Position numbers and translations under genes: made by a program
NCBI GenBank assembly: GCA_001544595.2
Contig: FCOH02000019.1
Span: forward strand, 56,216 to 120,215
DNA length: 64,000 nucleotides
Source: Caballeronia peredens
Lineage (GTDB): Bacteria > Pseudomonadota > Gammaproteobacteria > Burkholderiales > Burkholderiaceae
Direction of reading: 5' to 3'
In this document: in pieces, positions 53,643-62,151 of the stretch
Numbering within the stretch: position 1 is the first letter of the stretch
Layout: every line of letters starts with the position of its first letter
The notes under the pieces: model-generated
Told to the model about the DNA's origin: nothing
What the model saw: the letters and a program-made list of their open reading frames with translations, nothing else
Databases searched by the model: none

Positions 53643-54356
53643 CTATCTGATTTCGAACGTCGCGTTCTGCAGCCATTGCTCGACGAGCGCGGGCAGCCGC
53701 GTCATGTCGTCGAACACGACCTGCGCGCCCGCCTTCTGCAGCGCGCCGATCTGTCCTTCGGTCGCGTGCCCGCCGCCGATGAAGCCGAGCACCGGCATGC
53801 CCGCCGCCTTCGCCGCCGTCACGCCGGTCACGCTGTCCTCCACGACGATGCAGCGCAGCGGATCGATCCGCATCGCGCGCGCCGCCGCGAGATACACGTC
53901 GGGCGCGGGCTTCGGGTTCTCGACCATGTCCGCGCAAAAACGCCGCTGGCCGAAGAAGCGCACGAGGCCGGTGCGTTGCAGCACGGCATCGACATACGAC
54001 GAAAAGCTGTTGCTCGCGCATGCCTTCGTGAACGGCACGGCCGCGAGCGCCTCGGCAATGCCCGGCACCGTCGGCGCCTGGATCGCCGCCGCTTCGACCG
54101 CGCGCCGGATCGTGACGACCTGATCGTGCGTCAGCGTACGGCCGACCGTATCGGCCGCGCTCGCAAGCACCGCCTCGATGCGCAGGCCGAGCAGCGGCAT
54201 CACGACCGGCTCGACATCGACGCCCGGCCACAGCGCCTCGAGCTCGGTGACGAGCATGCGCGCCGCCACCGCTTCGCTGTCGATCAGCACGCCGTCGCAA
54301 TCGCAGATCATCAGGCGATCTTCGAGATTGGCCTCGTTGGATGGAGTGAGGTTCAC
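53643..54356 (-). CDS. HAD-superfamily phosphatase inside the polyol transporter operon
   Basis: 237-residue HAD protein, subfamily IA. The nucleophile is Asp in ICDCDGVLIDSEAV (about residues 17-30), the motif II Ser lies in ACASNSF, the Lys in NPKPAPDVYL and the acidic motif in VVEDSVTGV. It resembles sugar-phosphate phosphatases and beta-phosphoglucomutase relatives. It sits 10 bp after the second permease and 45 bp before the ATPase, so it is part of the operon. It may dephosphorylate a polyol- or sugar-phosphate, relieving its build-up. Confidence 0.88.
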   Translation of the reverse strand: MNLTPSNEANLEDRLMICDCDGVLIDSEAVAARMLVTELEALWPGVDVEPVVMPLLGLRIEAVLASAADTVGRTLTHDQVVTIRRAVEAAAIQAPTVPGIAEALAAVPFTKACASNSFSSYVDAVLQRTGLVRFFGQRRFCADMVENPKPAPDVYLAAARAMRIDPLRCIVVEDSVTGVTAAKAAGMPVLGFIGGGHATEGQIGALQKAGAQVVFDDMTRLPALVEQWLQNATFEIR

Positions 54357-54366
54357 GCCCGCGCCC

Positions 54367-55218
54367 TCACTTCACCGCGCCAAACGTGAGACCGCGCACC
54401 AGTTGCTTCTGCGAGACCCAGCCGACGATCAGAATCGGCGCGACCGCGAGCAGCGAAGCCGCCGAGAGCTTCGCCCAGAACAGACCCTCCGGACTCGAAT
54501 ACGACGCGATGAACACCGTGAGCGGCGCCGCGTTCGAACTCGACAGGTTGATGCTCCAGAACGCCTCGTTCCACGACAGGATGATGAGCAGCAAGCCCGT
54601 CGATGCGAGGCCGGGCAAAGCCATCGGCATCAGCAGATAGACGATTTCCTGCCACGTCGTCGCGCCGTCGATGCGGCCTGCCTCCAGAATGTCCTTCGGC
54701 ACTTCGTTGAAGTACGTGAAGGCCATCCACACGGCGATCGGCAGATTGATCAGCGTATACACGATGATGAGGCCGGACACGGTGTCGAGCAGACCCGTGT
54801 TCTTCCACAGCAGATAGATCGGCACGAGCACGCCGACCGACGGCATCATCTTCGTGGAGAGCATCCACAACAGCACTTTCTGCGTCTTCTTCGTCGGGAA
54901 GAAGGCCATGGCGTAGGCGCACGGCACGGCGAGAATCATGCACAGCAGCGTGACGCCCACCGAGATCAGCACCGAGTTCAGCGCGAAGCCGAAGTAGTTG
55001 CTGCGCGCGAACACTTCGCGGAAGCTGTCGAGCGTCGGCGTGAAGAACAGCGACGACGAATACGCCTGCTGTTCGGTCTTGAACGCGGTGATCGTCATCC
55101 AGAAGATCGGGAAGAACAGCAGGATCGAGACGATCCACGCGATGATCCCCGGAACGATCCGCTTGACGAGATCGAGGCCCGACCCCGACTGCGCGGCGGA
55201 AACGGATTGCGTGCTCAT
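54367..55218 (-). CDS. Carbohydrate ABC transporter permease (second, SmoG-like)
   Basis: 283-residue CUT1 permease. The EAA coupling loop is in VPKDILEAGRIDGATTWQEIVYLLMPM near residues 185-211. WMTITAFKTEQQAYSSS is typical of the MalG side. The ATG overlaps the first permease's stop (ATGA at 55215-55218). It forms the heterodimeric channel with it. Confidence 0.93.
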   Translation of the reverse strand: MSTQSVSAAQSGSGLDLVKRIVPGIIAWIVSILLFFPIFWMTITAFKTEQQAYSSSLFFTPTLDSFREVFARSNYFGFALNSVLISVGVTLLCMILAVPCAYAMAFFPTKKTQKVLLWMLSTKMMPSVGVLVPIYLLWKNTGLLDTVSGLIIVYTLINLPIAVWMAFTYFNEVPKDILEAGRIDGATTWQEIVYLLMPMALPGLASTGLLLIILSWNEAFWSINLSSSNAAPLTVFIASYSSPEGLFWAKLSAASLLAVAPILIVGWVSQKQLVRGLTFGAVK

Positions 55219-56153
55219 GAGTCGTACTCCCCTTTGAGGTTCTTCGAGAGCATTCTCACGAGGAAGAACGCGACGATGTTGGCGAGAATGACCGCGAGAA
55301 TGCCGCCCGCCGATGCGAGACCGACGTCGAATTGCTGCAGGCCCAGCGCGTAGATCAGGTACGACAGGTTGGTCGTCGCGGTGCCGGGACCGCCGCCCGT
55401 CGTCGTGTAGATTTCCGCGAAGATCGACAGCAGAAAGATGGTTTCCATCATCACGACGACCGCGATCGCGCGCTTCAGATGCGGCAGCGTGATGAAGAAG
55501 AACATCGAGAACGGACCCGCGCCGTCGATGCGCGCCGCTTCCTTCTGTTCCTGATCGAGCGACTGAATGGCCGTGAAGAGAATCAGGAACGCGAACGGCA
55601 GCCACTGCCACGCGACGATCACGATCACCGCAAAGAGCGGATAGTCGGCGAACCAGTCGATCGGCTGCAGTCCGAGCGAGCGCATCAGGCCGGCGATCAG
55701 GCCGTACACCGGATGCAGGATCATGTTCTTCCAGATGAGCGCGGAGACCGTCGGCATCACGAAGAACGGCGCGATCACGAGCAGACGCGCAATGCCCTGC
55801 CCGTAGAACTTGCGGTCGAACAACACGGCGAGCAGCGTGCCGCCCACGACCGTGATGGCGAGCACCGACAGGATCAGCGTGAGCGTGTGGCCGATGGACG
55901 GCCCGAACGCCGGATCGGTGACGAGAAACTCGAAGTTGTCGAGGCCCGCGAATCCTTTGACATCGGGATTGAGCAGGTTGTAGCGCGAGAACGAGAACCA
56001 GATCGTCATCGCGAGCGGAATGGCCATCCACAGGAACAGCAGTCCGGTCGAAGGCGTGATCAGCCAGCGCACGGACTTCGCGCGCCGCTTGTCACGCTCG
56101 GCCGCGGACTCCTCCAGATGATGATCGGTGATGGGGGGATTCAGTTGACTCAT
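55215..56153 (-). CDS. Carbohydrate ABC transporter permease (first, SmoF-like)
   Basis: 312-residue CUT1 permease of the MalF side. The EAA loop is LDQEQKEAARIDGAGPFSMFFFITLPHL near residues 215-242. A short hydrophilic N-terminus (MSQLNPPITDHH) precedes the first helix. GAGGTGA precedes ATG 56153. It lies 80 bp after the binding-protein gene. Confidence 0.93.
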   Translation of the reverse strand: MSQLNPPITDHHLEESAAERDKRRAKSVRWLITPSTGLLFLWMAIPLAMTIWFSFSRYNLLNPDVKGFAGLDNFEFLVTDPAFGPSIGHTLTLILSVLAITVVGGTLLAVLFDRKFYGQGIARLLVIAPFFVMPTVSALIWKNMILHPVYGLIAGLMRSLGLQPIDWFADYPLFAVIVIVAWQWLPFAFLILFTAIQSLDQEQKEAARIDGAGPFSMFFFITLPHLKRAIAVVVMMETIFLLSIFAEIYTTTGGGPGTATTNLSYLIYALGLQQFDVGLASAGGILAVILANIVAFFLVRMLSKNLKGEYDS

Positions 56154-56233
56154 CGTGTCACCTCTCGATGATGATGCATGCGGGCCGCATCGTCGCAATG
56201 CGGCCCGTTACCGCGAGCGTCCTATCCTGCTGC

Positions 56234-57598
56234 TTACTTCTGATAACCCGCTTGCTTCACGGCGCGATCGGCGGTTGCATTCGCGGCCTTCAGCGCGGTA
56301 TCGACGTTCGTCTGACCGGCGACCACGCCCGCGATCGACTGCCCGACCACCGTGCCGAAGGACTGGAACTCCGGAATGCCGACGAACTGGATGCCCGTGT
56401 ACGGCACCTTCTTGAGCGTCGCGTCGTTCGGATTCGCGCTCTCGATCGCCTGCAGCACGAAGTCGCCGAACGGCGCCGCCTGCTTGTACTCGGGACGCGC
56501 ATACGTCGACTTGCGCGTGCCCGGCGGCACCGACGCCCAGCCTTCATCCTTGCCGACCATCTCGATGTACTCCTTCGACGTCGCCCACGCGGCGAACTTC
56601 TTCGCGGCGTCCTGCTGCTTCGACGTCTTCGGGATCGCGAGCGACCACGACCACAGCCAGTGCGAGCCCTTCGGCGTCACGGCGACGGGCGCGGCCGCGA
56701 AGCCGATCTTGTCCGACACCTGCGACTGCGCCTTGTTGTAGAGCATGCCCGCGGCGACGGTCGCGTCGATCCACATCGCGCACTTGCCGGAGGACATCAG
56801 CGTGAGGTTCTCGTTGAAGCCGTTCGAGCTCGCTCCCGGCGGGCCGTCGTTCTTCAGCAGATCGGCGTAGAAGCCGACCGCCTTCTTCCACTCGGGCGTG
56901 TCGAGCTGCGCCTGCCACTTCTCGTTGAACCATTCGCCGCCGAACGTGTTCACCACCGTCGACACGTAGGCCATGTTCTCGCCCCAGCCCGCCTTGCCGC
57001 GCAGGCAGATGCCGTACTGGCCCTTCGACTTGTCGGTGAGCTTGTCGGCGAACTGCTTGATCTGATCGTAGGTCGGCTGGTCGGGCATCTTCAGGCCCGC
57101 GGCCTGGAACAGGTCCTTGCGGTAATACGTCATCGAGCTTTCGACGTAGAACGGCAGCGCATAGAGCGTGCCGTTGTACGAGAGACCGTCGCGCGCGGTC
57201 TTCACCACGTCGTCGAGATCGTAATTGGCGGGCAGGCCGGTCATCGGCGAGAGCCAGCCGCGCTTGCCCCACTGCGGTGCCTCATACGTGCCGATGGTCA
57301 CCACGTCGAACTGACCGCTGTTGGTGGTGATATCGGTCGTGGCGCGCTGGCGCAGCACGTTTTCTTCGAGAATCACCCAGTTCAGCTTGATGTCCGGATT
57401 GGCCTTCTCGAACGCCGGCGAGAGCTTCTTCAACTCGATGATGTCCGGGTTGTTCAGCGTGGCGATGGTGATGGTCGCGGCATGTCCCGCCAGCGGCACG
57501 AGCGCGGCGGCGGCCAGCGCCGCCGACAGCGCCCCGGTGACGAATGGGCTGCGACGCGAGCGAGGTTGGGCCCGAACGATGCGTTGTGTGCGTTTCAT
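56234..57598 (-). CDS. Polyol/sugar ABC transporter substrate-binding protein (SmoE-like)
   Basis: 454-residue SBP family 1 protein with a basic n-region and signal peptide ending near LAGHA (about residue 40). The mature start TITIATLNNPDIIELKKLSPAFEKANP and the later SMTYYRKDLF and GWASVPPGTRKSTY segments fit sorbitol/mannitol-type binders. AAGGAG precedes ATG 57598. It has a plausible own promoter at 57834-57807. It is a high-copy periplasmic component, which fits its position first in the transporter operon. Confidence 0.92.
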   Translation of the reverse strand: MKRTQRIVRAQPRSRRSPFVTGALSAALAAAALVPLAGHAATITIATLNNPDIIELKKLSPAFEKANPDIKLNWVILEENVLRQRATTDITTNSGQFDVVTIGTYEAPQWGKRGWLSPMTGLPANYDLDDVVKTARDGLSYNGTLYALPFYVESSMTYYRKDLFQAAGLKMPDQPTYDQIKQFADKLTDKSKGQYGICLRGKAGWGENMAYVSTVVNTFGGEWFNEKWQAQLDTPEWKKAVGFYADLLKNDGPPGASSNGFNENLTLMSSGKCAMWIDATVAAGMLYNKAQSQVSDKIGFAAAPVAVTPKGSHWLWSWSLAIPKTSKQQDAAKKFAAWATSKEYIEMVGKDEGWASVPPGTRKSTYARPEYKQAAPFGDFVLQAIESANPNDATLKKVPYTGIQFVGIPEFQSFGTVVGQSIAGVVAGQTNVDTALKAANATADRAVKQAGYQK

Positions 57599-57806
57599 GT
57601 TGGTTCGTCTCCTTTTTGTTGGCACGGGCATAGCGGTGTGTCGTTGCATGACCGCGAGTGCCGTGGATGCCGCTGCCTGCTTTTGAGGGTGCGCGATCGG
57701 GATCGCGTGGTTGCCGGGGTTCTGCCTTGTGCCTTGCCTTTGTGCCGCACCTTGCATGAGCGCTGGGATGTCGTCGCGCCGTGCGCATTCGCCGCGACGC
57801 CGTTTC

Positions 57807-57834
57807 ACTATAGACGGTGCTTCCCGTGCTTCAA
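57807..57834 (-). promoter_or_regulatory. Candidate sigma-70 promoter of the transporter operon
   Basis: On the minus strand, TTGAAG (57834-57829), 16 bp, TATAGT (57812-57807), about 210 bp before the binding-protein gene and just past the smoS stop. A perfect palindrome GCCGCATGCGGC (57835-57846) abuts the -35. Confidence 0.45.
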
Positions 57835-57857
57835 GCCGCATGCGGCGCAAGTGCGCA

Positions 57858-58631
57858 TCAACTCATCCAGTTGCCGCCGTCGACGTTGATCGTCTGCGCC
57901 GTGATGTAGTCCGAATCCGCCGATGCCAGAAAGAGCGCCGCGCCGGTCAGATCGCCCGGCACGCCCATGCGCCCGAGCGGCACTTCCTCGCCGACGAGCC
58001 GCTTCTTCTCGCCGAGCGGACGGTTCTCGTAACGCGCGAACAATGCATCGACCTGTTCCCACATCGGCGTATCGACGACACCCGGCGCGATGCCGTTCAC
58101 GTTGATGCGCTCTTTGGCGAGCGCGAGCGCCGCCGATTGCGTATAGCTGATCACGGCCGCCTTGGTCGCGCAGTAGTGCGACACGAGCGCCTCGCCGCGC
58201 CGCCCGGCCTGCGATGACATATTGATGATCTTGCCGCCGCGGCCCTGCTCGACCATGCGTTGAGCGACCGCCTGCATCAGGAAGAACATGCCCTTGACGT
58301 TGACCGCGAAGAGACGGTCGTAGACGTCCCAGGATTCGTCGAGGATCGGGCGCATGTCGAAGAGCGCCGCGTTGTTGAACAGAATGTCGATGCCGCCGAA
58401 ATGCTCGACGGTGCGCGCTACGATGCGCGCGATATCTTCGCGCTGCGTGACGTCGGCCCTGAGCGCGAGCACGCGCGCGGCTACGTCTTCGAAGCGCTGC
58501 GCCAGTTCGCGTTCGTCCTTCAGATCGACGACGACAACCCGCGCTCCCTCTTCCAGATAGCGCCGCGCGACCGCCTCGCCGATGCCGCTCGCCGCGCCCG
58601 TGATGATCGCGACCTTGTCTCTCAGTCTCAC
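57858..58631 (-). CDS. smoS: Polyol dehydrogenase, SDR family (sorbitol dehydrogenase SmoS type)
   Basis: 257-residue short-chain dehydrogenase from GTG 58631, which has GGAGA just upstream and gives the canonical length. The frame runs on for 114 more codons but that part is Arg-rich shadow sequence. TGAASGIG (about residues 12-19) is the NAD motif, NNAA the structural motif, and NMSSQAG with YCATK the Ser-Tyr-Lys active site (about residues 140-157). It resembles SmoS of Rhodobacter, which oxidises D-sorbitol and galactitol. It is first gene after the composite regulatory site. Confidence 0.88.
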   Translation of the reverse strand: MRLRDKVAIITGAASGIGEAVARRYLEEGARVVVVDLKDERELAQRFEDVAARVLALRADVTQREDIARIVARTVEHFGGIDILFNNAALFDMRPILDESWDVYDRLFAVNVKGMFFLMQAVAQRMVEQGRGGKIINMSSQAGRRGEALVSHYCATKAAVISYTQSAALALAKERINVNGIAPGVVDTPMWEQVDALFARYENRPLGEKKRLVGEEVPLGRMGVPGDLTGAALFLASADSDYITAQTINVDGGNWMS

Positions 58632-58710
58632 CGATGTCTCCGATTCTTTGCTTTGTCCGGCAGCGCGCTTTCTGTCTCGCGGCCCGCTATGTGAGCGAAC
58701 GCTCTGCGAC

Positions 58711-58765
58711 TGAACAATTGCTCTGTGTTTGATCGAATGATCGGCGTTGCGCGTGATCGTGTCAA
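58711..58765 (-). promoter_or_regulatory. Composite promoter-operator of smoS, shared with dalD
   Basis: Read on the minus strand: TTGACA (58765-58760), 17 bp, GATCATTCGATCA (58742-58730), 6 bp, GAGCAATTGTTCA (58723-58711), then 79 bp to the smoS start. The first block is identical and the second differs at one base from the dalD site at 46714-46768. Confidence 0.65.
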
Positions 58766-58913
58766 GGCATCGGCACAAGGTTTCGATGTTGCGACGCGCA
58801 AACGTCGGGGAGAGTTCGGGAATACCCCGTCCGGCGAGCAAGCGAGCAATCCGCGTACCGCAGGCGCGGCTCATTTTCGAGATGGATGGCATCGCCGGGT
58901 ACGCGCGCACATC

Positions 58914-58919
58914 TAGAAT
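58914..58919 (+). promoter_or_regulatory. -10 box candidate for the secreted protein gene
   Basis: TAGAAT, 34 bp before the TTG at 58954, without a clear -35. It supports the short form of the gene. Confidence 0.35.
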
Positions 58920-58953
58920 CGGTGTCCGCCCGCACTGCTCCGAGTCTGCTTCC

Positions 58954-59712
58954 TTGCTTAAAAAAATCGGCACCGTCGTTGCGACGATCGCGCTCCTGAA
59001 CGCGCAAGGCGTATGCGCCGCTACGATTCAGTCGTCCCGTCCGCCGTATGTCGCGAGCATTTCCGGCGATGCGTTGACCGCGATCACGATCGCGCCGCAA
59101 GCGCTGAAGCTCGACATGAACGCGCGCAATTCGATCCGCTCCGAAACCGGCGACTTCAAACCCGCGCGCTATTCGTTTCCCGATGCGCGCGTGCCGAGTT
59201 CGGTGCTGCGACGCCTGACGGACATCTATCGTTATGATCGCCGGCGGGACGTGCCGATCGTCTCGTCGGGCGGCGACTGGGTTGTCGCCGAGTACTTCGC
59301 CGCGAATTCGCACAGTCCGGCCGTGCGCTTCCGGTTGCTGGGCAAACGCGTCCAGCGCCAGGAACGACTCGACCACGCGGGGCGAACGACGAAGCTTGTG
59401 GTCGTCGGCTGGGCGAACATGTCCGCTCGCGACGACAACAATGACAACGACTACGCCGATCTTTCCGCGCTGGGCCCGCATCCCGCGTGGATTCGCGTGT
59501 TCGACGTATCGCGCGACGGGAAGCAGACGCTCGTCGCGCTGGCGTGGCGCAAACGCGCCTTCACGAAATCGCCCGAATCCGACGACGAACCCGCCGACGC
59601 GGACCTCGCCTTCGGCACGCCCGGCGGCACGCTGAAGTGGCGCACGAAGGCGGAATTTCTGAAGGCGAACGGCATCGATCTGAATGCCGAAAGCCTGTCC
59701 GGCAAGCGATAA
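58954..59712 (+). CDS. Secreted protein of unknown function
   Basis: 252 residues from TTG 58954. This start opens a standard signal peptide (LLKKIGTVVATIALL, cleavage near GVCAA about residue 23) and lies a normal distance behind a TAGAAT hexamer. A longer frame from ATG 58747 or 58882 would bury the signal. The mature domain carries alternating beta-type segments (VVAEYFAANSHSP, KLVVVGWANM) and an acidic loop DDNNDNDYADLS that could bind a cation. I do not recognise the family. It is not obviously linked to zur downstream (gap 146 bp). Confidence 0.7.
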   Translation: MLKKIGTVVATIALLNAQGVCAATIQSSRPPYVASISGDALTAITIAPQALKLDMNARNSIRSETGDFKPARYSFPDARVPSSVLRRLTDIYRYDRRRDVPIVSSGGDWVVAEYFAANSHSPAVRFRLLGKRVQRQERLDHAGRTTKLVVVGWANMSARDDNNDNDYADLSALGPHPAWIRVFDVSRDGKQTLVALAWRKRAFTKSPESDDEPADADLAFGTPGGTLKWRTKAEFLKANGIDLNAESLSGKR

Positions 59713-59760
59713 GCGGCCGGGAGCCGCATCCGCTCAACGGCAAAACGTGCGTCCGTCCGC

Positions 59761-59778
59761 GATACGTTATATCATCTC
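59761..59778 (+). promoter_or_regulatory. Candidate Zur box upstream of zur
   Basis: GATACGTTATATCATCTC (59761-59778) partly matches the enterobacterial Zur site pattern (GTTATA with a diverged second half) and shows 6 of 9 dyad pairs. It lies 81 bp before the zur start. Autoregulation of the zur-znu operon is plausible but the match is weak. Confidence 0.35.
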
Positions 59779-59858
59779 GAAACTATCCGACGAGCGTCCC
59801 CGGCCGCTCGCGCTTCAACCTTTTTTGCAACGGCTGCGTCCCGCGCGGCCGACATGAC

Positions 59859-60317
59859 ATGACCGCATCCGTCGAAACCATGCTGGCGCGCGCCGAAGTC
59901 CTGGCCGTCGAACGCGGCGTCGCGCTCACGCCGCTGCGCCGCCAGGTGTACGAACTCGTGCTGAAGGCACACAAGCCGATCGGCGCCTACGACCTGATCG
60001 ACGCCATGGAGCCGCAGCGCGGCGCGCGCGTGCCGCCGACCACCGTGTACCGCGCGCTGGATTTTCTGGTCGAGAACGGCTTCGTGCATCGCATCGAGTC
60101 GAAAAACGCTTTCATCGCGTGCTGCGATGCCGGAAAACCGCACGAAAGCCAGTTCCTGATCTGCGACGAATGCGGCGCGACGCTCGAAATTCAGGGCCGC
60201 GAACTCGCGTCGTCGCTGTCGGCGAGTCCGCCCGCGCATGGCTTCCAGGTGCATCACCAGGTCGTCGAGTTGAGCGGGCTGTGCGCGGACTGTCAGCGCA
60301 AGCATCGCGGCGCCTGA
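59859..60317 (+). CDS. zur: Zinc uptake regulator Zur (Fur family)
   Basis: 152-residue Fur-family repressor, Zn(II)-responsive. The winged helix is in VPPTTVYRALDFLVENGFVHRIES (about residues 49-72). The structural zinc pairs are CDECG near residue 104 and CADC near residue 145. Metal-site His residues occur in PHESQF and HGFQVHH. znuA starts 41 bp downstream. Placement directly before the transporter genes is why I call it Zur rather than Fur. ATG 59859 gives the usual short N-terminus. Confidence 0.9.
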   Translation: MTASVETMLARAEVLAVERGVALTPLRRQVYELVLKAHKPIGAYDLIDAMEPQRGARVPPTTVYRALDFLVENGFVHRIESKNAFIACCDAGKPHESQFLICDECGATLEIQGRELASSLSASPPAHGFQVHHQVVELSGLCADCQRKHRGA

Positions 60318-60358
60318 GTCGCTTCATCTCGAGAACCACGTATCCAGAAAGGAAACCG

Positions 60359-61240
60359 ATGAAATTCGCGCACGTCCTGACCTGCTTCGCCGTCGCGCTC
60401 GGCTTTTGCAACGCGGCGTCCGCCGAGACCGCGCGCGTACCGGTCGTCGCGGCGGAAAACTTTTACGGCGACGTCATCCGTCAGTTGGGCGGCGATCACG
60501 TGCAGGTGACGAGCATCCTCAGCAATCCGGACGAAGACCCGCATCTCTTCGAAGCGAGCCCGAAAACCGCGCGCGCGTTGCAGCATGCGGCGCTCGTCGT
60601 CTATAACGGCGCAGACTACGATCCGTGGATGGACAAGCTGCTCGCCGCGTCGAAGAGCAGTGACAAGCGCACGGTGATCGTCGCGGCGAAGCTCGTCGGC
60701 AGGAAGGCCGGCGACAATCCGCATCTCTGGTACGACCCGGCGACGATGCCCGCCGTCGCGAAAGCCGTGAGCGCGTATCTCGCGAGCGCGGACCCGTCGC
60801 ACAAGAGCGACTACGACGCGCGGCTCGCCACTTTCCTCGATTCGCTCAAGCCGATCGACGCCAGCGTCGCGCAACTGAAGGCGCGCTACAAGGGCGTGCC
60901 CGTGACGGCAACCGAGCCGGTGTTCGGCTACATGGCCGACGCGATCGGCTTCGAGATGCGCAATCAGCGTTTCCAGCTGGCGTCGATGAACGAAACCGAG
61001 CCGAGCCCCGCCGATATCGCCGCGTTCGAAAAAGATCTGCGCGAGCGCCGCGTGCACGTGCTCATCTACAACAGCCAGGCGACGGGCGCGCTGACGAAGC
61101 GTCTGCTCAACGTCGCGAAAGACGCGCATGTGCCGAGCATCAGCGTGACGGAGACCTTGCCTGCGAAGAAGACGTATCAGCAATGGATGCAGTCGCAACT
61201 CGACGCGCTCGCGGGCGCCCTGCAAGGATGGCAACGATGA
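60359..61240 (+). CDS. znuA: Zn/Mn-type ABC transporter metal-binding protein
   Basis: 293-residue cluster 9 (A-I) periplasmic protein. The signal peptide ends near ASA at about residue 22. Likely metal ligands are His62 (DEDPHLFE) and His122 (DNPHLWYD). The third is Glu186 (TATEPVFGYM), where ZnuA proteins normally have His. At the fourth position I see IYNSQA rather than an acidic residue. The His-rich loop of classical ZnuA is absent. AAGGA precedes ATG 60359. Its TGA overlaps the znuC ATG (ATGA). The Zur neighbour favours zinc, but the ligand set leaves manganese or another metal open. Confidence 0.88.
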   Translation: MKFAHVLTCFAVALGFCNAASAETARVPVVAAENFYGDVIRQLGGDHVQVTSILSNPDEDPHLFEASPKTARALQHAALVVYNGADYDPWMDKLLAASKSSDKRTVIVAAKLVGRKAGDNPHLWYDPATMPAVAKAVSAYLASADPSHKSDYDARLATFLDSLKPIDASVAQLKARYKGVPVTATEPVFGYMADAIGFEMRNQRFQLASMNETEPSPADIAAFEKDLRERRVHVLIYNSQATGALTKRLLNVAKDAHVPSISVTETLPAKKTYQQWMQSQLDALAGALQGWQR

Positions 61241-62151
61241 TCACGACGCAAGCCGCGCTCGAAGTCGATCGCGTGACGCTCGAACTCGGCGGCCGCGAGA
61301 TTCTCAACGACACGAGCTTCACGGTCCGCAACGGCGAGTTCATCGGCGTGCTCGGGCCGAACGGCGCGGGCAAGACCACGCTGATGCGTGCACTGCTCGG
61401 ACTCGTGCCGCTCAAGAGCGGGACGATCCGCGTGAACGGCGAGGCGGTCGTGCGCGGCAATCCGTCGATCGGCTATATGCCGCAGATCCGCAGCGGGCTC
61501 GCGGGCAGGCGCGTGCTGGGCCGCGATTTCGTCGCGATGGCCGCGGACGGGCATCACTGGGGCCTGCCGCATCGCAACGCGCGCATTCGCGCGGACGTGG
61601 AGCGCGTGCTCGAACTCGTCGGCGCGCATCAGCTGGCTTCGCGTCCGCTCTCGGAGTTGTCGGGCGGGGAGCGGCAGCGCCTTTTGCTCGCGCAGTGCCT
61701 GCTCGGCAATCCGCGGCTGCTCCTGCTCGACGAGCCGCTCATCAGCCTCGATCCGCGGCATCAGACGGGCGTCGTCGAACTCGTGCGGCGCGTGCAGCGC
61801 GAACTGAACATCACCGTGCTGTTTTCCGCGCACGAGCTCAATCCGCTGCTGAACTCGCTCGACCGCGTGCTCTATCTCGGCAGCGGGCGCGCGGCGCTCG
61901 GCACCGTCGACGAAGTCATCTCGAAGCCGGTGCTGTCGCGGCTATACGGCTCGCCCATCGACGTGATGCGCGTGAACGGCCGCATCTTCGTGATGTCGGG
62001 CGACGTCGAGATCGACAAGCTCGATCACGCCCACGAGGAAGGCGACGAACACGCCCATGAGCACGACCACGGGCACGCACACGAGCACGAGCACGGCCAC
62101 GCGCATGAGCACGGCCACGGCAAGAAGGGAAAGCACACGCACAATGTTTGA
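61237..62151 (+). CDS. znuC: Zinc-type ABC transporter ATPase with His-rich C-terminal tail
   Basis: 304 residues from ATG 61237 (AAGGATGG upstream, ATGA overlap with znuA). An ATG at 61228 is possible. Walker A GPNGAGKTT (about residues 38-46), signature LSGGERQRLLLAQCL, Walker B LLLDEPLISLDPRH, switch His in SAHELN. After the ATPase core ends, roughly the last 42 residues contain 16 His alternating with Glu, Gly, Asp and Ala (AHEHDHGHAHEHEHGH), a cytoplasmic metal-binding tail. It overlaps the permease gene by 8 bp. Confidence 0.93.
   Translation: MITTQAALEVDRVTLELGGREILNDTSFTVRNGEFIGVLGPNGAGKTTLMRALLGLVPLKSGTIRVNGEAVVRGNPSIGYMPQIRSGLAGRRVLGRDFVAMAADGHHWGLPHRNARIRADVERVLELVGAHQLASRPLSELSGGERQRLLLAQCLLGNPRLLLLDEPLISLDPRHQTGVVELVRRVQRELNITVLFSAHELNPLLNSLDRVLYLGSGRAALGTVDEVISKPVLSRLYGSPIDVMRVNGRIFVMSGDVEIDKLDHAHEEGDEHAHEHDHGHAHEHEHGHAHEHGHGKKGKHTHNV

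Noticed and set aside
57599..57850. N-terminally extended binding protein starting near 57850
   Set aside because: It would hide the signal peptide behind 84 residues and overlap the candidate promoter at 57834-57807. ATG 57598 has AAGGAG upstream.
57858..58973. 371-residue form of the SDR dehydrogenase
   Set aside because: The first 114 residues are non-family sequence that crosses the shared promoter-operator site. GTG 58631 has a good ribosome-binding site and gives standard SDR length.
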